A stretch of DNA of 64,000 nucleotides, taken from assembly GCA_964640125.1 (NCBI GenBank), contig CAZXGG010000004.1, positions 21,900-85,899 on the forward strand, written 5' to 3'. The notes under the pieces were generated by a model. That model was not told the DNA's origin. It saw nothing but the letters and a program-made list of their open reading frames with translations, and did not search any database. Of the stretch, positions 8,779-17,135 are shown one piece after another. Position numbers and translations under genes: made by a program. The DNA comes from G020353115 sp964640125. Lineage in GTDB: Bacteria > Bacteroidota > Bacteroidia > Bacteroidales > VadinHA17. Within the stretch, counting starts at the first letter, position 1. The number at the start of each line of letters is the position of its first letter.

Positions 8779-9588
8779 TCATAAGAATAGCAGCAAACTA
8801 ATAGCCATAACAGCCATACCCCCAATTAATCCATAAACTGAAACATGGTGTTCACCGTATTCTCTCGCAGCAGGTAGCAGTTCGTCAAAGGATATAAAGA
8901 CCATGATCCCGGCCACAACTCCAAATAAAATTCCAAATACCAGTTCACTCATAAACGGCATGAGGATAAGGTATCCGATCATTGCTCCAACAGGTTCTGC
9001 TAATCCGGATAAAAAGGAGTGAATGAATGCCTTCTTTTTGTTGCCGGTTGCATAAAATATCGGGACAGATACTGCAATTCCTTCCGGTATGTTATGGATG
9101 GCTATGGCAACGGCAATAGCAATCCCTATGCTGGGATCTGTCAGAGCGGCTGTAAACGTTGCCAAACCTTCCGGGAAATTATGAATGGCAATGGCAAGCG
9201 CTGTAAAAAGCCCCATCCGCATCAATTTCTGATTTTTGTCCTGTGCGGCTGTACCAATATCCTCAACGGATCGTATCTCATGCGGATTTTCATGAGAGGG
9301 TATGATCTTGTCTATGATCGCGATCAGCAATATCCCTCCAAAGAATGAAATTACCGTTACCCACCAGCCACCGGTCTCTCCCAATTCATTCACCAGTGCC
9401 TCGCTGGATTTTTTCAGGATCTCAACAAACGAAACATAGATCATAACCCCAGCGGAAAAGCCAAGAGATAGCGATAAAAATTTGGTGTTTGTTCTCTTCG
9501 CAAAAAAAGCAATAGCACTTCCAATACCAGTGGATAAGCCTGCAAAAAGCGTTAGTAAGAATGCAAAAAGTACTGATCCCGTTTCCAT
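8779..9588 (-). CDS. zupT: ZIP-family divalent metal transporter (ZupT-like)
   Basis: This 269-residue integral membrane protein with about eight membrane segments imports Zn2+ and related divalent metals. The two metal-site signatures are intact: HNFPEG (136-141) and HNIPEG (165-170). The start METGSVLFAFLLTLFAGLSTGIGSAIAFF is typical. It lies 13 bases downstream of a DtxR-type regulator on the same strand, so the pair very probably forms a metal-responsive operon. Whether the physiological metal is Zn, Fe or Mn cannot be read from the sequence. Confidence 0.9.
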   Translation of the reverse strand: METGSVLFAFLLTLFAGLSTGIGSAIAFFAKRTNTKFLSLSLGFSAGVMIYVSFVEILKKSSEALVNELGETGGWWVTVISFFGGILLIAIIDKIIPSHENPHEIRSVEDIGTAAQDKNQKLMRMGLFTALAIAIHNFPEGLATFTAALTDPSIGIAIAVAIAIHNIPEGIAVSVPIFYATGNKKKAFIHSFLSGLAEPVGAMIGYLILMPFMSELVFGILFGVVAGIMVFISFDELLPAAREYGEHHVSVYGLIGGMAVMAISLLLFL

Positions 9589-9601
9589 GTTTGAAATGGT
9601 G

Positions 9602-10249
9602 TTACGATGTTACGTATATATTTCCGGCAATTGATCCCGGAATGACCATCTTTGTCTTTTCAAGTAGAATCTCAAAGATATCGTTATATTTCTTCCTCAA
9701 GAAAAGTTTTTGCCCAAGCTGAACCCCGTTTTCCTTGAAAAACAATGTGATCTCATCTGTTCCTGGATTGATCTTTACAATATTGTACTGCTTACCCTCC
9801 AGGCAATCTGTAAGTTTCAGCAGACCCTCCGATTCAGTAATGTTCCCCTGTTTATCCGGTATCGGTTCCCCGTGTGGATCAAATGCCGGTTGCCCCAGAT
9901 ATTGATCAAGCCTTTCCAGAAGACGATCGGAAGTTTGGTGTTCAAGCATCTCCGCATCCTGGTGAACTTCGTGCCATGAATAACCCAGTACCCGCATCAG
10001 GAAAAGTTCCCATAATCGGTGTTTCCTGATTATCTTAAGAGCCCTGAGCTCCCCTTCTGCAGTCAGTTCTATTGCTTTGTATTTTCTGTATTTTACCATT
10101 CCTTTCCTTGCAAGACTTTTTGCCATGTCTGTTACAGCAGCATTGGAAATGTTTAATTGCTCCGCCAGCCTCGTGCTATTGGCACTCTTCATCTCTTCTG
10201 CTTTGATCTTGTAAATGGCTTTAAGAAAATTATCAGTAGATACAGACAT
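9602..10249 (-). CDS. DtxR/MntR-family metal-dependent transcriptional regulator
   Basis: This 215-residue protein has a winged helix (STRLAEQLNISNAAVTDMAKSLARKGMV, about 25-52), then the metal-binding/dimerisation region (HRLWELFLMRVLGYSWHEVHQDAEMLEH) and a C-terminal FeoA/SH3-like domain. Metal-ligand-type residues (His, Glu, Met/Cys positions) are present in the HEVHQDAEMLEH segment. It leads an operon with the ZIP transporter. Its own promoter contains an inverted repeat between the -33 and -7 elements, which predicts metal-dependent autorepression. Confidence 0.9.
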   Translation of the reverse strand: MSVSTDNFLKAIYKIKAEEMKSANSTRLAEQLNISNAAVTDMAKSLARKGMVKYRKYKAIELTAEGELRALKIIRKHRLWELFLMRVLGYSWHEVHQDAEMLEHQTSDRLLERLDQYLGQPAFDPHGEPIPDKQGNITESEGLLKLTDCLEGKQYNIVKINPGTDEITLFFKENGVQLGQKLFLRKKYNDIFEILLEKTKMVIPGSIAGNIYVTS

Positions 10250-10269
10250 AACTTAAGTATATTTAAATA

Positions 10270-10300
10270 CAAAGTTAAGTAAACTTAATAAACTTACAAA
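10270..10300 (-). promoter_or_regulatory. dtxR-like promoter with embedded operator
   Basis: Read on the minus strand, TTTG is followed after exactly 19 nt by TAACTTTG (TAnnTTTG). Between and over these elements lies the inverted repeat TTAAGT-AA-ACTTAA (10275-10288). Further copies of the half-site are at 10251-10258 (ACTTAAGT) and 10291-10296. The layout fits a repressor that blocks its own promoter. Confidence 0.7.
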
Positions 10301-10316
10301 TGTTCAATAAAAATTC

Positions 10317-10324
10317 TATCTTTG
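10317..10324 (+). promoter_or_regulatory. -7 element of the MBL-fold hydrolase promoter
   Basis: TATCTTTG matches TAnnTTTG 30 bases upstream of the ATG at 10354; no clear -33 TTTG is seen. Its closeness to the dtxR operator cluster could link both genes to the same regulator. Confidence 0.4.
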
Positions 10325-10353
10325 CCACCTGTATTTTTAACATTGTTGGTACG

Positions 10354-11220
10354 ATGAAAGTCTATTCAATACATATCAGTGATTTCAAGATTGACGGAGG
10401 AGCCATGTTTGGAGTAGTTCCCAAAGTCATATGGAACAAACAGTATCCGTCCGATGAAGAGAATCTGTGTAGCTGGGCATTGCGATCAATACTTGTGGAC
10501 ACGGGAGAGCAAAAGATACTGGTTGACAACGGATATGGAGACAAGCAGGATGAAAAATATTTCAGCCATGTTCATCTGCATGGTGGGTTGGGTATTGACG
10601 AGGCATTAGGCAAATATGGTTATACCCGTCATGATATTACCGATATGGTTCTCACCCATCTTCATGCTGATCATTGTGGAGGTGGAGTTCAGTATAATTC
10701 GGACAGGTCTGGATTTGAGCTCACATTTCCCAATGCAACCTACTGGGTTTCGCGCCAACAATGGGAATCGGCAATGAATCCGAACAGGCGGGAAGCAGAT
10801 GCCTTTCTGAATGAGAACTTGATGCCGATGATGGAAAGCGGTCAGTTAAAATTTATTGAAAAGAACCAGACCCTTTACCCTGGTTTTGATGTGAGAATAT
10901 ACAATGGACATACGATCGGACAGGTAATCCCATTCATTCAATATTCAGGTAAAACGGTAGTATTTATGGGGGATTTGATCCCTTCGACAGCACACATTCC
11001 ATTGGCATGGAACATGAGTTATGATGTTCAGCCCCTGGAAACCCTCAAAGAAAAAGAAGAGTTTCTGGAAGAAGCGCTGAAGAACGATTATATTCTCTTC
11101 TTTGAGCATGATATATCCCATGAATGTTGCACTGTAAAAGAAACGCCCAGGGGTATCAGGGTAAAGGATACCTTTTCCCTGGAGGAGTATTTTCAGCAGG
11201 AGAAAACGAAAGCTCAGTAG
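10354..11220 (+). CDS. MBL-fold metallo-hydrolase
   Basis: This soluble metallo-beta-lactamase-fold enzyme has 288 residues. The Zn motif HLHADHCGGG (HxHxDH) is intact. Downstream are a His in YNGHTIGQ, an Asp in VFMGDLIPS and a His in FFEHDISHE that fit the remaining metal ligands. An upstream ATG at 10300 lies before the -7 element and was rejected; translation from 10354 (MKVYSIHISDFKIDGG) matches the family start. The substrate is unknown (lactonase- or arylsulfatase-like relatives exist). It is divergent from dtxR, and its 3' end overlaps the DUF2752 gene by 7 bases. Confidence 0.85.
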   Translation: MKVYSIHISDFKIDGGAMFGVVPKVIWNKQYPSDEENLCSWALRSILVDTGEQKILVDNGYGDKQDEKYFSHVHLHGGLGIDEALGKYGYTRHDITDMVLTHLHADHCGGGVQYNSDRSGFELTFPNATYWVSRQQWESAMNPNRREADAFLNENLMPMMESGQLKFIEKNQTLYPGFDVRIYNGHTIGQVIPFIQYSGKTVVFMGDLIPSTAHIPLAWNMSYDVQPLETLKEKEEFLEEALKNDYILFFEHDISHECCTVKETPRGIRVKDTFSLEEYFQQEKTKAQ

Positions 11221-11627
11221 TACGTCCAGAATAGTATCAGGCTTCGGAAGCAAACAATAAACAGCAGCAGGGAGATAGCAACATCAGCAAAAAGTATAAT
11301 CTTTTTCGACACGATCGTTTTTTGGTTCAGTATCGTGATTCCTAATCGCATGATCAATTGAATGAAGAAGAAAAGGAAAAGGGGTATTCCATTCCTGTTC
11401 CATTCTTTTGCTTCTTTAAAATTCCCCCGGATGATTTCGGAAAAACTATGGGAGATCCCACAGGTAGGGCAGGGTTTGCCAGTGAGTATTTCGTGGAAAC
11501 ACGGAATCGGATGATTATCCGTTTGGGCAGAAAAAATGCCGGAATAAACAAATATCAGGATAATTATTCCGGCAAGAATCAGGTTGATCTTGTTATACGG
11601 TTTATCCCAAACTTTCGGGAATGTCAT
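11214..11627 (-). CDS. DUF2752 membrane protein
   Basis: This 137-residue protein with three predicted membrane segments carries the DUF2752 hallmark CPTCGISHSFSEI (about 51-63), a Cys-rich CPxCG motif between TM1 and TM2. Its function is unknown. It follows the DUF4190-like gene by three bases on the same strand; the two families are often neighbours in Bacteroidota. Confidence 0.8.
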   Translation of the reverse strand: MTFPKVWDKPYNKINLILAGIIILIFVYSGIFSAQTDNHPIPCFHEILTGKPCPTCGISHSFSEIIRGNFKEAKEWNRNGIPLFLFFFIQLIMRLGITILNQKTIVSKKIILFADVAISLLLFIVCFRSLILFWTYY

Positions 11628-11630
11628 GTA

Positions 11631-12140
11631 TCACCTGATTTCAGTTGTATCCTCTAACTCTTCGAACGCTTCTTCGAGCTCACGGTCAGCAGGAGTTTTT
11701 TGATCTCCAGTATCTTTCTCTATATCTTTAAAGGCATCATCAAGACCCTCCTCCAGCTCTTCAAGGGCATCCTCCAGTTCTTTTTCTACAACCTCAAATG
11801 CTTCATCCAGATCCTCACCGATCTCTTCATCGATAACACGCTCAAGTCTGTTTTTCCAATGAGATCCTTCCGAAAGCACACCGGCAAAGATGAATCCCTG
11901 CAGAATAGCAACGCTTGTACCGAAAATTGAAACCACCAGAGCGGCAATGATCAGTCCTTTAGCTCCATTTGCTTTGTTAGCCTGGGAGAGTGCTACAATA
12001 CTCAGGGCGATGGCGATGACTCCGGGGATCAATGCCACCCATCCGAAACAGGGAATGAATGCGAAAATAAATGCGATGATTCCGAGAATCAAAGCGGCGA
12101 TACCGAATCCCTGACCTGCTGTTGACTTTTGTTCTTCCAT
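11631..12140 (-). CDS. DUF4190-like membrane protein with acidic C-terminus
   Basis: This 169-residue protein has a glycine-rich double membrane hairpin (GFGIAALILGIIAFIFAFIPCFGWVALIPG... and GLIIAALVVSIFG) typical of DUF4190. A strongly acidic tail of about 60 residues follows (EELEEGLDDAFKDIEKD), probably helical. The role is unknown. It is transcribed as a pair with the DUF2752 gene. Confidence 0.7.
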   Translation of the reverse strand: MEEQKSTAGQGFGIAALILGIIAFIFAFIPCFGWVALIPGVIAIALSIVALSQANKANGAKGLIIAALVVSIFGTSVAILQGFIFAGVLSEGSHWKNRLERVIDEEIGEDLDEAFEVVEKELEDALEELEEGLDDAFKDIEKDTGDQKTPADRELEEAFEELEDTTEIR

Positions 12141-12207
12141 TTTTTAGGTTTTAAACTATTGTTTATCAAAAATAATAATAATGACCGTCATTTGAAAAAA
12201 TTGACCA

Positions 12208-12720
12208 TCAATTGATCATGATTTTTACGATGTCCTGTTCAAGTGTTTGCTCCGGTGATTCAATGATCCTGCCAATCTCAACACCATTTCTGAAAAAAAT
12301 TATGGTAGGCACACGTTGAATATTAAGATACTCAAGGTCCATTGAAGGGACCTTCTTTTCACGATTAACACTGATCAGGCGAATATTTTCATCCGGGAAT
12401 CCTGCGTGATCCAATATCTTCAGGAATCTGGGTAATTCTCTTCTGCTGTCGGGGCACCAGGTAGCAAGGACAACTATAATTTCTGTTTCTTCCCAGGCTG
12501 TAAATGGAATAGAATCGATGATTTCTTTATCCACCTCATAGTTGGAATAGTTTTCATCAAACCATGCGCGGAAAGGTTCCATTTGCAGGCCGGATCTGTT
12601 TACGACACCAAGCAGAATATCCTGCTTTGTTTTCTCGGAATAGACGATTGTATTAACGGTTTTTTTCCCTGTATTACAGGCAATAAATACCAGGAAAATA
12701 AACCACAGAGCGTGCTTCAT
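12208..12720 (-). CDS. Thioredoxin-fold lipoprotein with a single active-site Cys (WCPDS)
   Basis: Starting at the ATG at 12720 (MKHALWFIFLVFIACNTG) gives a lipoprotein signal with the lipobox Cys in IACN, so the protein is probably anchored in the periplasm or outer membrane. The mature part has a thioredoxin fold: VVLATWCPDSRRELPRFLKIL, the cis-Pro loop RVPTIIFFRNG, and a C-terminal helix. The second active-site Cys is replaced by Ser (WCPDS instead of WCGPC), so a two-Cys disulfide cycle is not possible. A monothiol or peroxiredoxin-like role is an inference. An ATG at 12744 would prepend a basic octapeptide. Confidence 0.75.
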   Translation of the reverse strand: MKHALWFIFLVFIACNTGKKTVNTIVYSEKTKQDILLGVVNRSGLQMEPFRAWFDENYSNYEVDKEIIDSIPFTAWEETEIIVVLATWCPDSRRELPRFLKILDHAGFPDENIRLISVNREKKVPSMDLEYLNIQRVPTIIFFRNGVEIGRIIESPEQTLEQDIVKIMIN

Positions 12721-12875
12721 TTGCTTTTGGTTTTTATTTTTCACAAGATAATGAAAAGAAAAGATCCTGCAACCAACAAATGATCAATTGACATCCCATG
12801 TAATGACGTCGAATTAAGAAAAGTGCTGCTTTTAGTGGTTGCAACAGGAAGGCGATTCGTTCTTGTTTGGAGGTT

Positions 12876-15032
12876 TTATTCTGTTTTTCTGCTTTCGCAA
12901 AGAACCTCAAGTATTTTGGTTGCAGCGAAGGCTACAGGGGTTCCCGGTCCGAATATTCCAACCACTCCGACATCGTACAGGTACTTGTAATCCTGGGAAG
13001 GGATCACACCACCTGCAACGACCATAATATCTTCCCGTCCAAGTTTTTCCAATTCGTGAATCACCTGTGGGATCAAGGTTTTATGACCGGCTGCCAGGCT
13101 AGACACGCCCAATATATGTACATCATTTTCAACGGCTTGTTTCGCTGCTTCGGCCGGGGTTTGAAACAGGGGCCCGATATCAACATCGAATCCGATATCT
13201 GCATAACCTGTGGATACGACTTTTGCACCCCGGTCGTGTCCATCCTGTCCCATTTTTGCGATCATTATTCTGGGTTGTCGGCCTTCCATTCTGGCAAATT
13301 TTGTAACCAGATCTCTGGCTTTGATGAAGTTACTATCTTCTGCTGTTTCGGCAAAATAGATACCGGATATGGAGCGTATAACGGCTTTATATCTTCCATA
13401 AACCTTTTCCATTGCATAGGAGATTTCTCCCAGGGTTGCTCTTTTTTTTGCAGCTTCAACCGATCGTTCCAGAAGGTTACCGGACCCTGATTCACAAGCT
13501 TTTGTAATGGCATCGAGGGCCTGTTGCACATCCTGCTCATTACGGTTTTTCTTCAGCCGTTTTATTCGTTTTATCTGTGTTTCCCGGACGGCTGTGTTAT
13601 CCACCTCCAGGAGATCCATTGGATCCTCTTTTTCGAGTTTATATTTATTGACACCTACGATGGTATCCTTTTTTGAATCGATGCGGGCTTGTTTGCGGGC
13701 AGCCGCCTCTTCAATTTTCATTTTAGGAAGGCCTGTTTCAATGGCTTTAGCCATTCCACCAAGTTCTTCAATTTCCTGGATCAGCGACCAGGCTTTGTGT
13801 GCCAGATCATGGGTCAACTTTTCAATGTAATGGGAGCCAGCCCAGGGATCAACCGTTTTCGTAATATAGGTTTCATCCCGGATGAAGAGTTGGGTGTTCC
13901 TTGCAATCCGGGCTGAAAAATCGGTTGGTAGAGCCAAGGCCTCATCCAGGGCATTGGTATGGAGTGATTGTGTATGTCCCAGTACTGCACCCATTGCTTC
14001 GATGCAAGTTCTGGTTACGTTATTGTACGGATCCTGTTCTGTCAGGCTCCATCCGGAGGTCTGGCAATGCGTTCGCAGGGCCAGTGACCTGGGATCTTTT
14101 GGGGAGAATGAATTGACAATTTTAGCCCATAACATCCGTGCTGCCCGCATCTTAGCAATTTCCATGAAATGATTCATTCCGATTGCCCAGAAAAAAGAGA
14201 TTCTTGGTGCAAATTCGTCAATATTCAGCCCGGCTTTGATCCCTGTACGAAGGTACTCCCAGCCATCTGCTAATGTAAATGCCAGTTCAATATCAGCTGT
14301 TGCACCGGCTTCCTGCATGTGGTAACCGGATATGCTGATGGAATTGAATTTTGGCATATTTTGGGATGTATACCTGAAAATATCTGCAATGATGTGCATG
14401 GATGGTTCCGGAGGATATATATAGGTATTCCTGACCATGAACTCTTTAAGAATGTCGTTCTGTATAGTACCCGTGAGTTGATCCAGTCGGGCTCCCTGTT
14501 CAAGTGCTGCGACAATATAGAAGGCAAGTACGGGAAGAACGGCTCCGTTCATCGTCATCGAAACAGACATTTTATCCAGTGGAATCTGGTCGAACAGGAT
14601 TTGCATATCGAGAATGGAATCAATGGCGACCCCTGCTTTACCAACATCACCGATAACCCGATCATGATCTGAATCATATCCCCTGTGCGTTGCCAGGTCG
14701 AATGCAATGGAGAGGCCTTTCTGACCGGATGCCAGGTTACGTCTGTAGAAGGCATTGGACTCCTCTGCCGTTGAGAAACCAGCATATTGTCTTATGGTCC
14801 AGGGCCTTGTGACGTACATGGTTGAGTGCGGGCCCCTGAGAAACGGGGGGATTCCTGCCGCAAAATCCAAATGCTCTATCCCCTCAATATCCTGTTTGCT
14901 AAAGATCCGTTTTACCGGGATCTGTTCCGGAGTGATCCACTCTGCTACCGGCGGGTTCCCGTCATGACCTTTCTTACCTGATTCATGATGGATTGGATCC
15001 CGTAAAGTGATCTTTCGAAAGTCTGGTCTCAT
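12876..15032 (-). CDS. mutB: Methylmalonyl-CoA mutase, catalytic (large) subunit
   Basis: This B12-dependent enzyme interconverts succinyl-CoA and (R)-methylmalonyl-CoA, the core step of propionate formation or utilisation. The 718 residues comprise the TIM-barrel substrate domain (TMYVTRPWTIRQYAGFSTAEESNAFYR; then MSVSMTMNGAVLP) and a C-terminal cobalamin-binding domain. The latter has the DxHxxG motif DGHDRG at 597-602 (His599 is the lower axial ligand) and the later GVSSLAAGH and GGVIP stretches. It follows the small subunit by 47 bases on the same strand. No cobalamin riboswitch was seen upstream. Confidence 0.97.
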   Translation of the reverse strand: MRPDFRKITLRDPIHHESGKKGHDGNPPVAEWITPEQIPVKRIFSKQDIEGIEHLDFAAGIPPFLRGPHSTMYVTRPWTIRQYAGFSTAEESNAFYRRNLASGQKGLSIAFDLATHRGYDSDHDRVIGDVGKAGVAIDSILDMQILFDQIPLDKMSVSMTMNGAVLPVLAFYIVAALEQGARLDQLTGTIQNDILKEFMVRNTYIYPPEPSMHIIADIFRYTSQNMPKFNSISISGYHMQEAGATADIELAFTLADGWEYLRTGIKAGLNIDEFAPRISFFWAIGMNHFMEIAKMRAARMLWAKIVNSFSPKDPRSLALRTHCQTSGWSLTEQDPYNNVTRTCIEAMGAVLGHTQSLHTNALDEALALPTDFSARIARNTQLFIRDETYITKTVDPWAGSHYIEKLTHDLAHKAWSLIQEIEELGGMAKAIETGLPKMKIEEAAARKQARIDSKKDTIVGVNKYKLEKEDPMDLLEVDNTAVRETQIKRIKRLKKNRNEQDVQQALDAITKACESGSGNLLERSVEAAKKRATLGEISYAMEKVYGRYKAVIRSISGIYFAETAEDSNFIKARDLVTKFARMEGRQPRIMIAKMGQDGHDRGAKVVSTGYADIGFDVDIGPLFQTPAEAAKQAVENDVHILGVSSLAAGHKTLIPQVIHELEKLGREDIMVVAGGVIPSQDYKYLYDVGVVGIFGPGTPVAFAATKILEVLCESRKTE

Positions 15033-15079
15033 TTTCTTTTGTCCGTTTTATGTGCCATACACCTCCGGTTCCTGAAGGG

Positions 15080-16960
15080 TCAAACCATCTTGAACTCATT
15101 TTGAAATTGCTGCAATGTTTCCAGGAGATTCGATTTTGTATGGATGAAATAACGAATACCCATTTTCTCGAAGGGCTCTATAAGATGTTCAGGATAACCA
15201 GCTACAACAAAAAGTGCTTGTCCGTCGACCTTTGGAAACAGTTCAGGGACAAATTTTTCATAGTCCTCGTCTGAGCTGCAAATCACAACAATATCGGGCT
15301 TATGCCGGTAACATTCATCGATTCCTTCCTCAACAGAAAGGCATCCTGAACCTTCAATGATCCTGAATCCTGCACAACCGAAAAAATTGGATGAGAATGT
15401 GGCCCTTGTGATCCGCATGGCAAGATTCCCGATCTTGAACAAAAACACAATGGGTATCTTTCCTTTAAACCGTTCGGTCCTGAGCCGCAGTTTTTCAAAC
15501 GGTTCCGTTGCGCGGCACAATTTAAGTGGTTTAACCTCTCGTTTCGGATTCACATCGTATTCCTGCTGAAGAATTGACGGATCAATGTTCTTTACTATTT
15601 TTTCATTGAGGTTAGGATACTGATTGGTTCCCAGGAAATTCTTTCGCCTGAAAGCGATATTCTTTTCCCGTTGCCTGGCGTTTTCTTCAATTTCAGTTTG
15701 AATAATTCCTTTTCTGAAAGCGTTAATAAATCCTCCGTTATCCTCAATGGACAGGAATATTTTCCATGCTTCACCTGCTATGGCATCGGTTAAGTATTCC
15801 ACGTAATAAGAACCGGAAGCCGGATCAATAACGTTAGCAAAGTATGCCTCTTTCTTCAGAATAATCTGAATGTTTCGTGCCAATCGCCTGGAGAAGGTTG
15901 AGGGTTTTTTATAGACAGAATCAAAGGGATTTACTGTCAGGGAATCGGTTCCACCCAAACTGGAGGACATGGCTTCGGTGGTTGCCCTGAGCAGATTCAC
16001 ATACGGTTCATAGGCGGTTTTATTCCAGTCGGAAGTAATGGTATGAATATAGGCCTTTGATGTTTCGGATGATTCCGGTTTATAAGCCTTCACGATGTTA
16101 GCCCAGAGTAATCTTGCAGCTCTTATTTTAGCCATTTCCATAAAATAGTTTGAGCCAACGGCAAAATTGATCTGAATTCCTGGTGCAATATCATCGACTG
16201 ACCACCCTGAATCGGTTAAAAGGTTGAGGTATTCTGCTCCAACGGAAAGTGTATACCCAAGCTCCTGGACTATGGTTGAACCGGCGTCTTTAAAGTTTTT
16301 CCCATTCAGGACCAGGAATTTAAAACCGGGAAGATTCTTTTTTCTATAGGTGAGAAGTTTTCCGGCAGGCTCAATGATCGCCTGTTCATCTGTTCCAAGC
16401 CGCCCTGTCAGCATGAATTTACCAATGGGATCAAACCCGATAAGCCCTTTTACTTCTCTTTTCTGCACACGCCTGGATTCAATTTCTGAATGAAAGAGTG
16501 TAAGCAGGTTGAAGTGATCTGAGGGGGTGTAAAAGCTCATTCGCGTTGTTTCGATCGGGGTGTGCATCAATAGGTTAGCGATATCTGCATGATTCTTTAT
16601 AACTCCATTGTCGATTATAAATTCGATGGATGTGGCACCCCAATCAAGAGCCTGCCGTGCTTCTTTATTGGCGGTCTCGATATGTTGAACCGGAATTTGC
16701 TGACAGATTTCCCAGTCATTGGAGCTGGTTTTGTTACCCCTGACAAATGGGAACAGATCCGGTTCGGTTTGCAGGTAATCGAGTTCATCCAGATCATCTT
16801 TCCGGTAATAGGGTTTGATATCAATGCCTTCGATTGTTTTCCAGATCAGTGTTTCCCGGTAATCAACACCCTTAAGGTCTGTTTTTATTTTTTCCTCCCA
16901 TTGTTCAGTAGGCACGGGAGGAAATTCCTCAAACAGCGTTTTTTTCGCATTATCTGGCAT
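15080..16960 (-). CDS. mutA: Methylmalonyl-CoA mutase, small subunit
   Basis: This 626-residue paralogue of MutB forms the heterodimer but is non-catalytic. It keeps the barrel (GSNYFMEMAKIRAARLLWANIVKAYKP, DPASGSYYVEYLTD). The C-terminal cobalamin-type domain lacks the DxHxxG motif: the corresponding stretch reads SNFFGCAGFRIIEGSG. It is the first gene of the mutAB operon, with an upstream intergenic region of about 175 bases. Confidence 0.95.
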   Translation of the reverse strand: MPDNAKKTLFEEFPPVPTEQWEEKIKTDLKGVDYRETLIWKTIEGIDIKPYYRKDDLDELDYLQTEPDLFPFVRGNKTSSNDWEICQQIPVQHIETANKEARQALDWGATSIEFIIDNGVIKNHADIANLLMHTPIETTRMSFYTPSDHFNLLTLFHSEIESRRVQKREVKGLIGFDPIGKFMLTGRLGTDEQAIIEPAGKLLTYRKKNLPGFKFLVLNGKNFKDAGSTIVQELGYTLSVGAEYLNLLTDSGWSVDDIAPGIQINFAVGSNYFMEMAKIRAARLLWANIVKAYKPESSETSKAYIHTITSDWNKTAYEPYVNLLRATTEAMSSSLGGTDSLTVNPFDSVYKKPSTFSRRLARNIQIILKKEAYFANVIDPASGSYYVEYLTDAIAGEAWKIFLSIEDNGGFINAFRKGIIQTEIEENARQREKNIAFRRKNFLGTNQYPNLNEKIVKNIDPSILQQEYDVNPKREVKPLKLCRATEPFEKLRLRTERFKGKIPIVFLFKIGNLAMRITRATFSSNFFGCAGFRIIEGSGCLSVEEGIDECYRHKPDIVVICSSDEDYEKFVPELFPKVDGQALFVVAGYPEHLIEPFEKMGIRYFIHTKSNLLETLQQFQNEFKMV

Positions 16961-17135
16961 GAGCAGTATCGTTACTTCTTCGCAAAAGTAATGGAAAATC
17001 CGTAATTCACCTCAAGGTTTTTTATTAATAGATTTGGTAATGTCCTGGTAAATAGTTCTTTTGGTACTGAATCTAATCATTTTCAGAGGATATTGAATTA
17101 TTTTTGTATTTTACCCTGTTATTTTTTGTATCTCT

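Noticed and set aside
10300..10353. Upstream start of the MBL-fold hydrolase at 10300
   Set aside because: It precedes the predicted -7 element at 10317-10324, so it would not be in the transcript; MKVYSIHISDF at 10354 matches the family.
16961..17135. Cobalamin riboswitch upstream of methylmalonyl-CoA mutase
   Set aside because: The region is short and lacks a recognisable B12-box and multi-stem core.
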